Of a DNA stretch of 64,000 nucleotides, positions 51,943 through 61,770 are shown in pieces. Made by a program: the position numbers and the translations under genes. Location of the stretch: NCBI GenBank assembly GCA_013822765.1, contig PNKY01000001.1:620001-684000 (forward strand), read 5' to 3'. The notes under the pieces were generated by a model. It was not told where the DNA came from. It made no database searches and saw only the letters and a program-made list of their open reading frames with translations. The first letter of the stretch is position 1. Each line of letters begins with the position of its first letter. Origin of the DNA: Rhodospirillum sp. (GTDB taxonomy: Bacteria; Pseudomonadota; Alphaproteobacteria; Dongiales; Dongiaceae).

Positions 51943-52431
51943 ATGAGCGAGAAAGCCGAGCGCGCGGTCCTCGCCGGGGGCTGCTTCTGGACCATGCAGC
52001 AGCTGCTTCGCGGCCGCCACGGGGTCATCTCCACCCGCGTGGGCTGGATGGGCGGGGAGAATGAGAACCCGACCCAGGAGAACAACGTCGGTCATGCCGA
52101 GGTGGTCGAGGTCACCTTCGATCCGGAGCGCCTCTCCTACCGGGAGCTGCTCGAGTATTTCTTCATGGTCCACCGCGCCGATATCGGCGAGGACGTCCTA
52201 GGAATCGGCTACCGCTCTGAGATCTTCCACACGAGCGAGCAGCAGCGTGTCATCGCCGAGCAGACCATCCGCGACGCAGCCGGCTATTGGCCCGGCAAGG
52301 TTGCGACCCGCGTCAGCAAAGCCGGCCGTTTCTGGGAGGAAGCCCCCGAGCAACAGGACTACTTCCAGCGCTTTCCGGTCGGCTGCCCGGCGCCCTTCCC
52401 GCGGCAGGGCGAGTCGGCTAGGGCTTCCTGA
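51943..52431 (+). CDS. Divergent peptide methionine sulfoxide reductase A family protein
   Basis: 162 residues from ATG 51943 after AAGGAG. LAGGCFWTMQQLLRGRHGVI carries the nucleophile Cys14 of MsrA. Further matches are STRVGWMGGENENPT, HAEVVEVTFDPERLSYRELLEYFF, GIGYRSEIF and WEEAPEQQDYFQRFP. MsrA reduces methionine-S-sulfoxide. Oddities: the usual GCFWGxE glutamate is Gln, GY(x)GG has Trp, and the HDPTT segment after FF is replaced by a shorter HRADIGEDV. A related MsrA subfamily with GCFWGMQ exists, so it may still be active. Confidence 0.82.
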   Translation: MSEKAERAVLAGGCFWTMQQLLRGRHGVISTRVGWMGGENENPTQENNVGHAEVVEVTFDPERLSYRELLEYFFMVHRADIGEDVLGIGYRSEIFHTSEQQRVIAEQTIRDAAGYWPGKVATRVSKAGRFWEEAPEQQDYFQRFPVGCPAPFPRQGESARAS

Positions 52432-52519
52432 ACCGCGAAGCAGCCGAGGGCGCTACCGACGCGCCGCTCGAAGCCGCGGCCCGCGCCGCTGGCGCGCGGC
52501 CTGCGATCGCTCGATGCGG

Positions 52520-53053
52520 CTACTTCGGCTCGAAGCTGAACTTCTGACCGCCAATGCTCGCCTCAAACATCAAGCCGCCCGTGCCCATGGTGAAGATGGC
52601 GATGCCCATCTCGTAGTCGGCGGTCTTCGAGACGCCCTCTTTGAGAGCGACCGCAGACGCACCCGCCGCAACCTCGTAGTCGCCGCGCTTGAAGTTATCG
52701 AGCGCCGCCTTGTCCTTGAAGAATATGACCTCGCTGTAGGTCTGGCCGCCGAGTTGTAGGCCGATGGTGACCTGCGTCACGCTGCTGGAGCCGATGGCGG
52801 TGCCGCGCTCGAAGACGGTGCCATCGCCGGCAGCACCACCGATGCCGATGGCGCCCTTGGTAATCTCTGGAAAGACGACGTAGCCATGAGCCTCCTTGAA
52901 GAAGGTGTCGATGCTCGGATCCGTCTTCTTGAACGTCGCAATTGTATCGAGCGCCCGCTGTTCGTTGGCCGGATCCCAGCCCGCAATGGCGACGCCGGCC
53001 ATGCCGGCAACCAGACACGCGACGACCAGACCTGACATGAGTTTCCGCATCAT
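52520..53053 (-). CDS. Exported SYLF/Ysc84-domain lipid-binding protein
   Basis: 177 residues starting MMRKLMSGLVVACLVAGMAG, a signal peptide cut near AIAGWD; GGAGGAAG precedes the ATG. The SYLF domain is typical: FFKEAHGYVVFPEITKGAIGIGGAAGDGTVFERG, VTIGLQLGGQTYSEVIFF and the final ASIGGQKFSFEPK. SYLF domains bind phosphoinositides in eukaryotes; bacterial periplasmic forms are thought to bind lipid. It stands alone, divergent from the ABC importer. Confidence 0.9.
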   Translation of the reverse strand: MMRKLMSGLVVACLVAGMAGVAIAGWDPANEQRALDTIATFKKTDPSIDTFFKEAHGYVVFPEITKGAIGIGGAAGDGTVFERGTAIGSSSVTQVTIGLQLGGQTYSEVIFFKDKAALDNFKRGDYEVAAGASAVALKEGVSKTADYEMGIAIFTMGTGGLMFEASIGGQKFSFEPK

Positions 53054-53404
53054 GACACTTCCTCCGACTGTACCGAGAGAGGCGATCATCGTATCAGTGT
53101 CCATCTCCTCTCGGCTACCCCGACCATGCATCGGCTTGAGCAGGTTGACTGGGCCGACGCCACATCGCTCGCTGGCGGAGGTCCTCGCCGTCCTGCGTTT
53201 TTTCTCGATCCGTCTTCGCGAACCAGCACGAACCATTCGTGCGCCGTGACTACCGCAGTGCGGCAAGAGGCAGGTGCTTGACGCACAGTTCGCGGCAATC
53301 AAAGATGCGGCGCCTGTTCACTGCATGCACTATGAGTTTCGCGGAGGCCAACAGTCCGCCTCGCAAATCGATTCAACTAACAAGATGACATGGGAGGAAT
53401 CAAG
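53054..53404. other. Divergent non-coding region, SYLF gene / ABC importer
   Basis: 351 bp with no convincing gene. It must contain the promoters of the SYLF gene and of the ribose-type transporter operon. A GGAGG site ends at 53397, serving the binding-protein start. No repressor gene or clear operator is seen. Confidence 0.5.
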
Positions 53405-54385
53405 ATGTTCGGAATGTCGCGTAAGTTCGGCGGCGCCCTGCGGGTCGCAGTGGTTGCCGTTTCTGCTCTCGCGCTCGGCGGGATCATGGCCGGCCCGAGT
53501 TCGGCCGAAGACAAGCTCGTCATCCTAGGCTCGGTGCCCGGCCTCAAGTTTCCGTTCTTCGTTCACATGATGAATCAGATCAAGGCCGAGGGCGAAAAGC
53601 TCGGCGTCGAGGTCATTGTTGGCGACGGACAGGTCAGCTCGACCAAGCAGACCGCGGACGTCGAGGCCGCGATCTCCCGCGGTGTCAACGGCATCGTCAT
53701 CAGCCCGAACGAAGTCGATGCCATGGCGCCGGCGCTGCAGGAGGCGGTCGACGCCAAGATCCCGGTCGTCACCATCGACCGATACGTCACCAAGGTGCCC
53801 GACCTGCTCGGCCATGTCGGGGCTGACAATTCCAAGGGCGGCGAGGCGCAGGCCGAGCTGATCATGAAGCTGTTCCCGAACGGCGCGAAGATCATGAACC
53901 TGCAGGGCCAGCCCGGTGCCGGCCCCGCCATCGACCGCAACAAGGGCCTGCACAACATCCTCGACCAGCACAAGGACAAGTACGAGATCGTGTTCGAGCA
54001 GACCGCCGAGTTCGATCGCGTGAAAGGCCTTTCGGTGACGGAAGCGGCGCTGGCCGGCATGCAGACTCCACCGGACGTCATCGTCGCCGCCAATGACGAC
54101 ATGATCCTCGGCGCCATGGAAGCGGTGAAGGCGCACAACCTCGGCGGCAAGATCGCGCTGATCGGGTTTGACGCCCTGCCGGAGGCTCTGGCCCGGGTGA
54201 AGGACGGCAGCCTGACCGCGACGGTCGAGCAGTTCCCCGGCCTGCAGAGCTCGAAGGCCGTGGACAAGCTCGTCGCCTTCCTGAAGGACGGCACCAAGCC
54301 GGAGCCGAAGGTTGAGCTGCTGACCCCGATCACCATCACCAAGGACAATCTCGACAAGGCCGAACGCCTCGGCGAGATCCAGTAG
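53405..54385 (+). CDS. Ribose/xylose-type sugar ABC transporter substrate-binding protein
   Basis: 326 residues from ATG 53405 after GGAGG. A signal peptide (LRVAVVAVSALALGGIMAG) is followed by a type I periplasmic binding fold of the RbsB family: VPGLKFPFFVHMMNQIKAEG, AISRGVNGIVISPNEVDAMAP, VVTIDRYV, AANDDMILGAMEAVKAH and ALIGFDALPEAL. It captures a pentose, hexose or related cyclic ligand in the periplasm for the importer encoded next. Sugar specificity cannot be read from sequence. A strong terminator follows, so it is probably made in excess over the other subunits. Confidence 0.92.
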   Translation: MFGMSRKFGGALRVAVVAVSALALGGIMAGPSSAEDKLVILGSVPGLKFPFFVHMMNQIKAEGEKLGVEVIVGDGQVSSTKQTADVEAAISRGVNGIVISPNEVDAMAPALQEAVDAKIPVVTIDRYVTKVPDLLGHVGADNSKGGEAQAELIMKLFPNGAKIMNLQGQPGAGPAIDRNKGLHNILDQHKDKYEIVFEQTAEFDRVKGLSVTEAALAGMQTPPDVIVAANDDMILGAMEAVKAHNLGGKIALIGFDALPEALARVKDGSLTATVEQFPGLQSSKAVDKLVAFLKDGTKPEPKVELLTPITITKDNLDKAERLGEIQ

Positions 54386-54403
54386 TCCTGATCGACTGCA
54401 GGT

Positions 54404-54438
54404 CCCGGCGGATGGGCGATCCATCCGCCGGGCTTTTT
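54404..54438 (+). terminator. Intra-operon rho-independent terminator/attenuator
   Basis: CCCGGCGGATGG pairs perfectly with CCATCCGCCGGG (12 bp) around GCGAT and is followed at once by CTTTTT. It lies 19 bp after the binding-protein stop and before the ATPase gene. Partial read-through would lower expression of the membrane components relative to the binding protein. Confidence 0.85.
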
Positions 54439-54455
54439 CCGGTGAGAGACACCGC

Positions 54456-56023
54456 ATGAGCGAGCCCCTGCTCCGGATGGAGCACATCACCAAGCGCTTT
54501 CCGGGCGTGTTGGCGCTGGACGATGTGTCGCTGGAGATTCTGCCTGGCGAGACCCACGGTCTCCTGGGCGAGAACGGCGCCGGCAAATCCACCTTGCTGA
54601 AGATCCTGTCCGGTGCCTATCGGCCGGATGCCGGCTCCATCATGCTCGGCGGCAAGCCGCTGGAGCTGAAAACCCCGCTCGATGCGCAAAAGCACGGCAT
54701 CGTCACGATCTACCAGGAGTTCAACCTGATCCCGACCATGACGGTCGCGGAGAACATGTTTCTCGGCCGCGAGCCGGGCACGGGCGCGTTCGTCTCCTGG
54801 TCGCGGATGCGCGACGAGACGGAGAAGGTGCTGCAACACCTCAATCTCGACCTTGACCCGATGATGCCGGTCAGCGACCTCTCGGTCGGCGAGCAGCAGA
54901 TGGTGGAAATCGCCCGCGCCCTCTCGAGAGATTCACGAATCATCGTCATGGACGAGCCGACCGCCGCGCTGACGGAGCGCGAAGTCGAGGGCCTGTTCCG
55001 CATCGTCGCCGACCTGAAGGCGCGCGGTCTCTCCATCATCTATGTCACCCATCGCCTACATGAGGTGGAGCAGATCTGCGACCGGGTCACGGTCTTGCGT
55101 GACGGTAAGAGGGTCGGTGGCGGCAACGTGGGCGAGTTGAAGATCGACGATTTCGTGAAGATGATGGTTGGGCGGTCGAGCACCCAGCTCTTCACCCGGC
55201 TCGGCGGCCATCGCACGACCGGCCCGATCGTGATGAAGGCGCAGGGCATCTCCCGCGACCGCGACCCCACCAATCCCCACGCCACCCTGCTGAAGGATGT
55301 CAGCATCGACGTGCGCGCCGGAGAGATTCTTGGCCTCGCCGGGCTGATGGGGGCGGGGCGCACCGAGCTTGCCCGCGCCATCTTCGGCGCCGATCCCTTT
55401 AAGCGCGGCTCGATCGAGATCGACGGCAAGCCGCTCATCCTCCGCTCGCCGGTGGACGCCATCCGGAACGGCATCGGCCTGGTTCCCGAGGACCGCAAGC
55501 AGCAGGCCTTGTTCCTCGATCTCGCGGTGCGCCACAACCTCGCGATTTCCACCCTCAAGGACCTGACCTGGGGTCGTTGGTTCGTCAGCGACCGGGCCGA
55601 AACGGCGCTGGTCGAGCGCTTCCGCAAGGCACTCGACATCCGCATGGCCTCGCCGGACATCCAGATCGCCGATCTCTCCGGCGGCAACCAGCAGAAAGTG
55701 GTGCTGGCGCGCTGGCTCGCCTTGAAGCCGAAGGTGCTGATCGTGGACGAGCCGACGCGGGGCATAGACATCGCGGCCAAGGCGGAAGTACATCAGCAGC
55801 TCGACATGATGGCGCGCGCCGGCATCGCCATCGTCGCGATCTCCTCCGAACTCCCTGAGGTGATGGCGATCAGCGACCGGATCGTCACCATGCGCGAAGG
55901 GCGTGTCACCGGCAGCATGCCGGGCGACCGGGCGACCGAAGAATCACTGATGCATCTGATGGCCATCGAGCAGACGGCGCCGCAGGGCGCACCGGGGGCC
56001 GCAATCGCTGGAGAAGGACGGAT

Positions 56024-56027
<4 letters not shown>
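54456..56027 (+). CDS. Sugar ABC transporter ATP-binding protein (RbsA/MglA type)
   Basis: 523 residues with two fused ATPase domains. The first has Walker A GENGAGKS, signature LSVGEQQMVEIARA and Walker B IIVMDEPTAAL. The second has the degenerate Walker A GLMGAGRTE usual for this family, signature LSGGNQQKVVLARW and VLIVDEPTRGIDIAA. It powers sugar import with the permease below. The permease start overlaps its stop by 4 nt. Confidence 0.95.
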
Positions 56028-57058
<1,031 letters not shown>

Positions 57059-57134
57059 CGCCGATCTGGAACCCATCATAGGGCACAGCAAGCGGCGCTA
57101 TCCCGACGCGGGCTCGCTATGCGATCGTGGTGCG

Positions 57135-57506
57135 ATGCGTGCTGCTCTCTACCAGCCAGAATGGATGCCGACGGCCGCGCGCGCGGCGCGTCAGCTGCGC
57201 GCGACGACCACCGGTGCCAGGGGCGCCCATCATGCGCTCTATGTCGTGCTCCTGAAGCACACCGGCCGCGTCGGCCTGTGGGGCCTTTATGTCGGCGAGA
57301 CCACGCTCGACCCCGACCTCCGCTTCGATCAGCACAAGACCGGCTACAAAGCGAGCCGGCACGTGAACCGCTTTGGTGTCCGCTTGCTTCCCGAACTTTT
57401 CGAGCATTTCAATCCGCTACGCCGCTGGGAAGCGGTTGAGCTCGAACCGGCGCTGGCGGAGGCGTTCCGACACGCCGGCGTGCCATGGGTGGAGGGTGGC
57501 CATTGA
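57135..57506 (+). CDS. GIY-YIG nuclease-like small protein
   Basis: 123 residues. ALYVVLLKH takes the place of the GIY strand, GLYVGETTLDPDLRFDQHKTG resembles the YIG strand and the following Arg/His helix, YKASRHVNRFGVRL continues in the usual way, and a late Glu in WEAVELEPALAEAF matches the metal-binding Glu. Stand-alone GIY-YIG proteins act on DNA in repair, homing or defence, but many are uncharacterised. The N-terminal 30 residues are basic. There is no strong ribosome site, and it lies 76 bp after the permease gene. Confidence 0.7.
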   Translation: MRAALYQPEWMPTAARAARQLRATTTGARGAHHALYVVLLKHTGRVGLWGLYVGETTLDPDLRFDQHKTGYKASRHVNRFGVRLLPELFEHFNPLRRWEAVELEPALAEAFRHAGVPWVEGGH

Positions 57507-57720
57507 GCCTAGGCTCGCCGATCTAGCGTGCCGACTCGTCCTCAATTGGGGCCTTGGCGTCTGCTTTATGCCATTGGCAGACGGAGCAATAGGTACGTGG
57601 TAGGTCCGGCTTGTTTCCGACAGCAGACCAGGCGAGCTGGTCAGTTCGTCCGAGAACCGCCGGCAAAGCGCGGGCAGAGTCATCGGGCTGGGATCGGCGT
57701 AGCGGATGCGACGGTCTGCT

Positions 57721-59169
57721 CTACGATGCCCACTTCAGTGTAAACCGGAAAATAGCGCCGTCTTGCTGACTCGTGCGGTCGGTCCACAGACGCCCACCAT
57801 GCGCCTCGACAATCGTGCGGGAGAGCGCCAACCCCATCCCCATGCCGTTCGACTTTGTCGTGAAAAGTGGCTTGAAAACCTCATCGACGAGATTGTCTGG
57901 AATTCCAGGTCCGGAATCACGGACAGCCAATTCGACTTCGCCCTTCGCGTCATCGACCCGAGCTTCGATGACAATATCTCTAGCATCGATCGGGCGGGAC
58001 TCCACCGCGTGAATGCTGTTCACAAGAAGGTTGAGCAAGACCTGCGAGAGGTGCACACGATCGCCAAGCACACGCGGCAAGCCGGGCTGCATCACCAAAG
58101 CCAGGACGGCGTGGTTATTGATCGCTTCAGATTGGATCAGCGAGATAACGTCCTGCACCAGATCCTCCAAGGCAAGCGGCTGCATATCAATCGCATGTCG
58201 CCGAGAGAACCGGCTCATCCTGGTGATGATGTCGACGGCGCGACTATCGTCCCTTTCTACGTCGTCCAGAATTGCGCGGAGTTCTTTGAGGTCCGGTTCT
58301 TCGCTCTCCAGTTCCATCCGCGCCGCTCCCACGTTGGCTGCTGTCGCGGTCAGGGGCTGGATCAACTCGTGCGCCAGCGCAGATGCTAGCTGTCCCAGCA
58401 CGCTGACGCGCTCCGCCTGGGCCAGCTGCTCTCGCAGCTCCATCAGTTCCAACCGCGCACGTCTCGCCAAGATGACATCGCGCCCCAGTTCATGAACCAT
58501 CACCACCAGGGCGCCCAGGAACCACGGAAGATTGGACAGCGGGGCACGCACGACGCCGAACAATACCAGGTGCGTGAAGACGATCGTACTTAACAGTGGA
58601 AGCGCTATGCCCAAGATGACCGCAAGCGCCTTTCGTCTCGCGTCCGGCCCGCCCTTGCGCCATCGCCGAGCTGCAGCATCGATGAGATAAGCAATCATCA
58701 GGAACAAGCTGGCCAACGCAAACATTTGCCAATGCGGGCGCAGCACGGCAGCGCCGACAATGGATATGTCTTCGCCCAGCACCGACATGCTTTCCAATCT
58801 CTCGATGCTTACGAAATTGAAACTCACGGGAAACAAGAAATTCAGGACAAGCACGGTCGATCGCATGGAGACAATCGTCCACAAGAGCCATACCCTGCCC
58901 GTTCCGAGGTAGTCGTGAGCAAAGACCATCACCGCCATGAAGCCCAGAAAAATCGGAGCTTGATGCCAGCGGTGCCATGCTCCGTATTCCGCGGGTGTCG
59001 CGGCGTGCAGGAAGCCAAGTTCAACCCAACCGGAACTGGCCGCCGCTACGCCGAGGACGCAGAGCATCAGACTGGCGCGGTCTCGCCGTTCGATCAGCCA
59101 CAGCCACCCGCACACCGCCGCCAGTGCGATCGCAACGGTTCCGCAGAGGGACCATAGGATCGTGACCAT
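57721..59169 (-). CDS. Orphan membrane sensor histidine kinase
   Basis: 482 residues from ATG 59167-59169 (MVTILWSL) after GGGATAGAG; an upstream in-frame ATG (59235) is possible. Seven or eight N-terminal membrane helices (residues 1 to about 235) form the sensor. HisKA has LASALAHELIQPLTATAAN with His267. LLNLLVNSIHAVESRP is the N box, VRDSGPGIPDN is G1, and FTTKSNGMGMGLALSRTIVEAHGG is F/G2. The kinase core resembles the FixL/DctB group. No response regulator gene is adjacent, so the partner lies elsewhere. Confidence 0.88.
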   Translation of the reverse strand: MVTILWSLCGTVAIALAAVCGWLWLIERRDRASLMLCVLGVAAASSGWVELGFLHAATPAEYGAWHRWHQAPIFLGFMAVMVFAHDYLGTGRVWLLWTIVSMRSTVLVLNFLFPVSFNFVSIERLESMSVLGEDISIVGAAVLRPHWQMFALASLFLMIAYLIDAAARRWRKGGPDARRKALAVILGIALPLLSTIVFTHLVLFGVVRAPLSNLPWFLGALVVMVHELGRDVILARRARLELMELREQLAQAERVSVLGQLASALAHELIQPLTATAANVGAARMELESEEPDLKELRAILDDVERDDSRAVDIITRMSRFSRRHAIDMQPLALEDLVQDVISLIQSEAINNHAVLALVMQPGLPRVLGDRVHLSQVLLNLLVNSIHAVESRPIDARDIVIEARVDDAKGEVELAVRDSGPGIPDNLVDEVFKPLFTTKSNGMGMGLALSRTIVEAHGGRLWTDRTSQQDGAIFRFTLKWAS

Positions 59170-59363
59170 CTCTATCCCGTGATGAGGGTCGCGTGTGTTG
59201 GGAGCCGGAACTTCCAATTCAGCAGCGATACGCATGGCCCGCGTCGATCGCAACATATTCAGCAGTACTTGTAAATAGATCTGCGTGGCGACTGCTCAGT
59301 CCTGACCTAGCCGGCCAAGTCCGGTCTACCTGCATAAGCAGGACCTAGCGCGCCGCGGACCGG

Positions 59364-59392
59364 GCGTCCGCTTTGTGCCAGTAGCCGCCAAC
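59364..59392. repeat. Degenerate short repeat (TCCGCTTTGTGCCA type)
   Basis: Contains GCGTCCGCTTTGTGCCA, then a weaker right half. It matches the copy at 60515 over TCCGCTTTGTGCCA, in a gene-free gap between the histidine kinase and LysE genes. Confidence 0.5.
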
Positions 59393-59464
59393 TACGGCAC
59401 ACCGACAATCTGATCGCGGAGAAAGGTAGGCGGTCGATCCGAGTCCATCTGGCTCGGCGGAAGG

Positions 59465-60088
59465 TCAGTTCGAAGCTTTCATGAACCCGACCACAGTGAC
59501 CGTCGCGATGGTGAGATAGACGGCCACGCTCCCCAACTCGGCGAAACCTGCAAACCGTGCGAGGCTCGCCGGCAGTCGTATGCACGTGAAGACCAGCACG
59601 CAGGTAAGATCAAAAAGGAGGGCCGCACAAAGATACAGTGTGCCCAGCTGTAGTATCTGTTGTGGGATCGCATGGTCGAAGTTGATGAATTGCGGGAAGA
59701 AGGCGGCATAGAAGACCAGGGCGGTGGGATTGCCGAATGCAACAGTGAGCCCATCAAGGATCGGCTTGGAGGAGCCGGTCAACCGCGCGCTTCGCGAAGG
59801 CATGTAGCGGGAGCGGAGCGTGCTCACGGCAAGCCAGACAAGATAAAGAGCGCCGGCAAGCGAAATCCATCGGAAGAGCGCCGGCAGGAGTTCGCCGGAT
59901 ATCATCAAGCCAGCGAACGTCACACCGAGCAGACAGACTTCTCCGAGCTCGATCCCGATCGCGGTCATTAGCCCACCCGTCGCTCCGTTCCGCAGTGTGT
60001 TGTGAGCAACGATCGCCATGACCGGGCCCGGCGTGATGAGGAGGAATAGCGTCGCCATCAGAAACGAGGCCGCAACATACCAATCCAC
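59465..60088 (-). CDS. LysE family translocator
   Basis: 207 residues from a GTG at 60086-60088 that has GGAGG five bases upstream; longer in-frame starts lack a site. Six membrane segments; LITPGPVMAIVAHNTLRNGA is the LysE signature and LDGLTVAFGNPTALVFYAAFFPQF the second conserved block. It probably exports an amino acid or homoserine-lactone-like compound. The substrate is unknown. Orientation is opposite to the LysE gene at 39.7 kb, and the two proteins are clearly different. Confidence 0.88.
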   Translation of the reverse strand: MDWYVAASFLMATLFLLITPGPVMAIVAHNTLRNGATGGLMTAIGIELGEVCLLGVTFAGLMISGELLPALFRWISLAGALYLVWLAVSTLRSRYMPSRSARLTGSSKPILDGLTVAFGNPTALVFYAAFFPQFINFDHAIPQQILQLGTLYLCAALLFDLTCVLVFTCIRLPASLARFAGFAELGSVAVYLTIATVTVVGFMKASN

Positions 60089-60727
60089 GGCTACCTCCAC
60101 CTGAGCGTTCGATGCCAAGACGACATAAGCTCTCCCCGTGAGGAATCCTGTGAGTTCGATCACAGGCCTCATGGCGATCATTGCGGCGGACGTTGGGTCT
60201 TTGAGATTCGCAGCGTTCGAGCACGCCACAACGGTCGCCGTCCGGCTCGATCGTCTCAGTCAAGGTTCCTGAGCCGATCAAGGTGCGACATGCGTTCGTC
60301 GAGCGCCGCTTGACGGAGCTGCGGCGGGTTCCCGCGGATATACTTCGTTCCTGTCTGTTCACCCGTTCGCTGGAAGCAACCAGGACGAGTTATGTTTGGC
60401 AGGAGGCCGCTTACGGATCGCTTACGCGTCGTCTTAGTTGAGGAGCCTGGCGCAAATAGCAGGTCAGCATGGACGCCGCTACTGCCAGTTCTTCGGTGGA
60501 GAAGAGACTCACGCGATGTCCGCTTTGTGCCAAAAGCTGACTCTATGAAATCGGTTAAGGGCGGAGCTTTGAGGAGTCACCACCTTGCCAGTCAGTCGGC
60601 GTGAGCCTCAGCCGCGAGGTCAAGTCCGCGGTTGCTGTCCCCGTGCGCTGAACATGACCGGTGCGGCAACGACAAAGCCCGGATCGTCGAGCAGCCGCAG
60701 CATGGCGGCGGACTACTCAGCTCGCGG
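60089..60727. other. Gene-free accessory stretch
   Basis: 639 bp without a convincing gene. The short open frames present lack ribosome sites and family patterns. It contains one copy of the short TCCGCTTTGTGCCA repeat at 60515. GC content and codon rhythm differ from coding DNA. It looks like decayed intergenic sequence. Confidence 0.5.
60515..60543. repeat. Short imperfect palindromic repeat (TCCGCTTTGTGCCA type)
   Basis: GATGTCCGCTTTGTGCCAAA followed by AGCTGACTC. The two halves are an imperfect inverted repeat (GTCCGCT / AGCTGAC). Three related copies are at 59364, 62116 and 63466. Confidence 0.6.
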
Positions 60728-60913
60728 CTAATGGCTGTGGATCTTCCCCACATATCGGTTTTCTAGCCAAACTTCGACAGACCGGATCGCCGGATTCTGC
60801 GTCAGGTATTGCTGCGCTGTCCCGAAGGCCTCATTGTCGTTGGAGCCCTCGAGTGTCTCGCGTGCATTGACGCGACCCTCTTTATTGAGGACGTGGCACC
60901 AATACTGCTTCAT
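60728..60913 (-). CDS. Small DUF6894-like protein
   Basis: 61 residues from ATG 60911-60913 after GAGGT. MKQYWCHVLNKEGRVNARET and the ending VEVWLENRYVGKIHSH resemble the small DUF6894-type proteins abundant in Hyphomicrobiales, whose function is unknown. Cytoplasmic, no membrane segment. A longer in-frame start exists but has no ribosome site. A perfect inverted repeat lies about 90 bp upstream. Confidence 0.6.
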   Translation of the reverse strand: MKQYWCHVLNKEGRVNARETLEGSNDNEAFGTAQQYLTQNPAIRSVEVWLENRYVGKIHSH

Positions 60914-61496
60914 AGCGTTTTCTACCTCGTTGTCGTCACAAACCGCGACGATCGCGGCCGAGTCCTTGGCGTCCAATGTCTAGAGGCACGGGTGTCCTGG
61001 CATCCCCCAAATGGGGGACCCTCGCAAATTACCTTGTCAGAGACGGGTTGCCCGAGTCCGATGCTCCAGGGCGACGCGAAAGACATAGGCGCTTTTCGCG
61101 TGGCAAAGTGTGATCGACCTCACAAGGCCGCATGTAGCATCTCTGAAAGATCGCGGCCACGGACGATAAAGGCGCGGTCAGCTCGGCGCGCTTACCCGCC
61201 CTAAGGAGGCGTTATGTTCCTATGTGGCTATTCTCGTGAGAGGCAAAGGCGAGATCTGGTGCGTCTATCTGCCTGATTGATGGCTGCCATACCGAGCAAA
61301 CGCGCCTCCATGTCGTTTTAGCTTGCGCCGAAGTCCCACTGCCCTATGGTCATCCCACTGCGGGTCGCTCGATCGCAAGAGCTCTTTTACTTTGCCCCGC
61401 ACTTCGCCGCATAGGCGATTCCGACATTGAGGAAAATGCGACCCGCAATACTTCTGTTGCGGTCGAGCGCTCGTTCCTGAGCGCAGATGAGAAGTG
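60914..61496. other. Gene-free accessory stretch with one inverted repeat
   Basis: 583 bp with no supported gene. It holds the inverted repeat at 61003-61018 and presumably the promoters of the DUF6894-like gene (minus) and the HicB-like gene (plus). Confidence 0.5.
61003..61018. promoter_or_regulatory. Perfect inverted repeat TCCCCC-AAAT-GGGGGA
   Basis: A 6-bp perfect inverted repeat around AAAT, 90 bp upstream of the DUF6894-like start. The symmetry suits a dimeric regulator or a short hairpin. Confidence 0.5.
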
Positions 61497-61769
61497 ATGA
61501 AACATTATGTAGGCGTCTTTCAACCGCTGGAAGCCGGCGGATGGAGAGCATTGTTTCCAGACGTCCCTGCTTGCCACGTCGAAGAACCAAGCCTCGATCT
61601 GGCAATCCTTCGCTCGGCGAAGATGCTGGCTCAGATCAACGAGAGCAAGTCGGCCCCTCTACCGGCGCCCCGAGATCTGATGGATATAAAAGGGGACGAT
61701 GGTTGGGCTTCAGCCAGCAACGTCAATTGGCACGCCTGCGTCGTCACCATGATTCCAGTCCGAGCCTAG
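61497..61769 (+). CDS. HicB-like antitoxin-family protein
   Basis: 90 residues. MKHYVGVFQPLEAGGWRALF then PDVPACHVEEPSLDLAILRSA fits the HicB partial RNase-H fold: Y.V.F...e.gGw...FPD.PgC. In HicAB systems this domain neutralises the HicA toxin. No DNA-binding tail and no HicA-like gene are evident. The gene immediately downstream, at 61771, is not HicA-like. It is therefore a solitary HicB-fold protein, possibly a remnant. Confidence 0.65.
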   Translation: MKHYVGVFQPLEAGGWRALFPDVPACHVEEPSLDLAILRSAKMLAQINESKSAPLPAPRDLMDIKGDDGWASASNVNWHACVVTMIPVRA

Positions 61770-61770
61770 G

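Noticed and set aside
60392..60604. 70-codon plus-strand open frame
   Set aside because: No ribosome site, no family pattern, and it runs through the short repeat at 60515.
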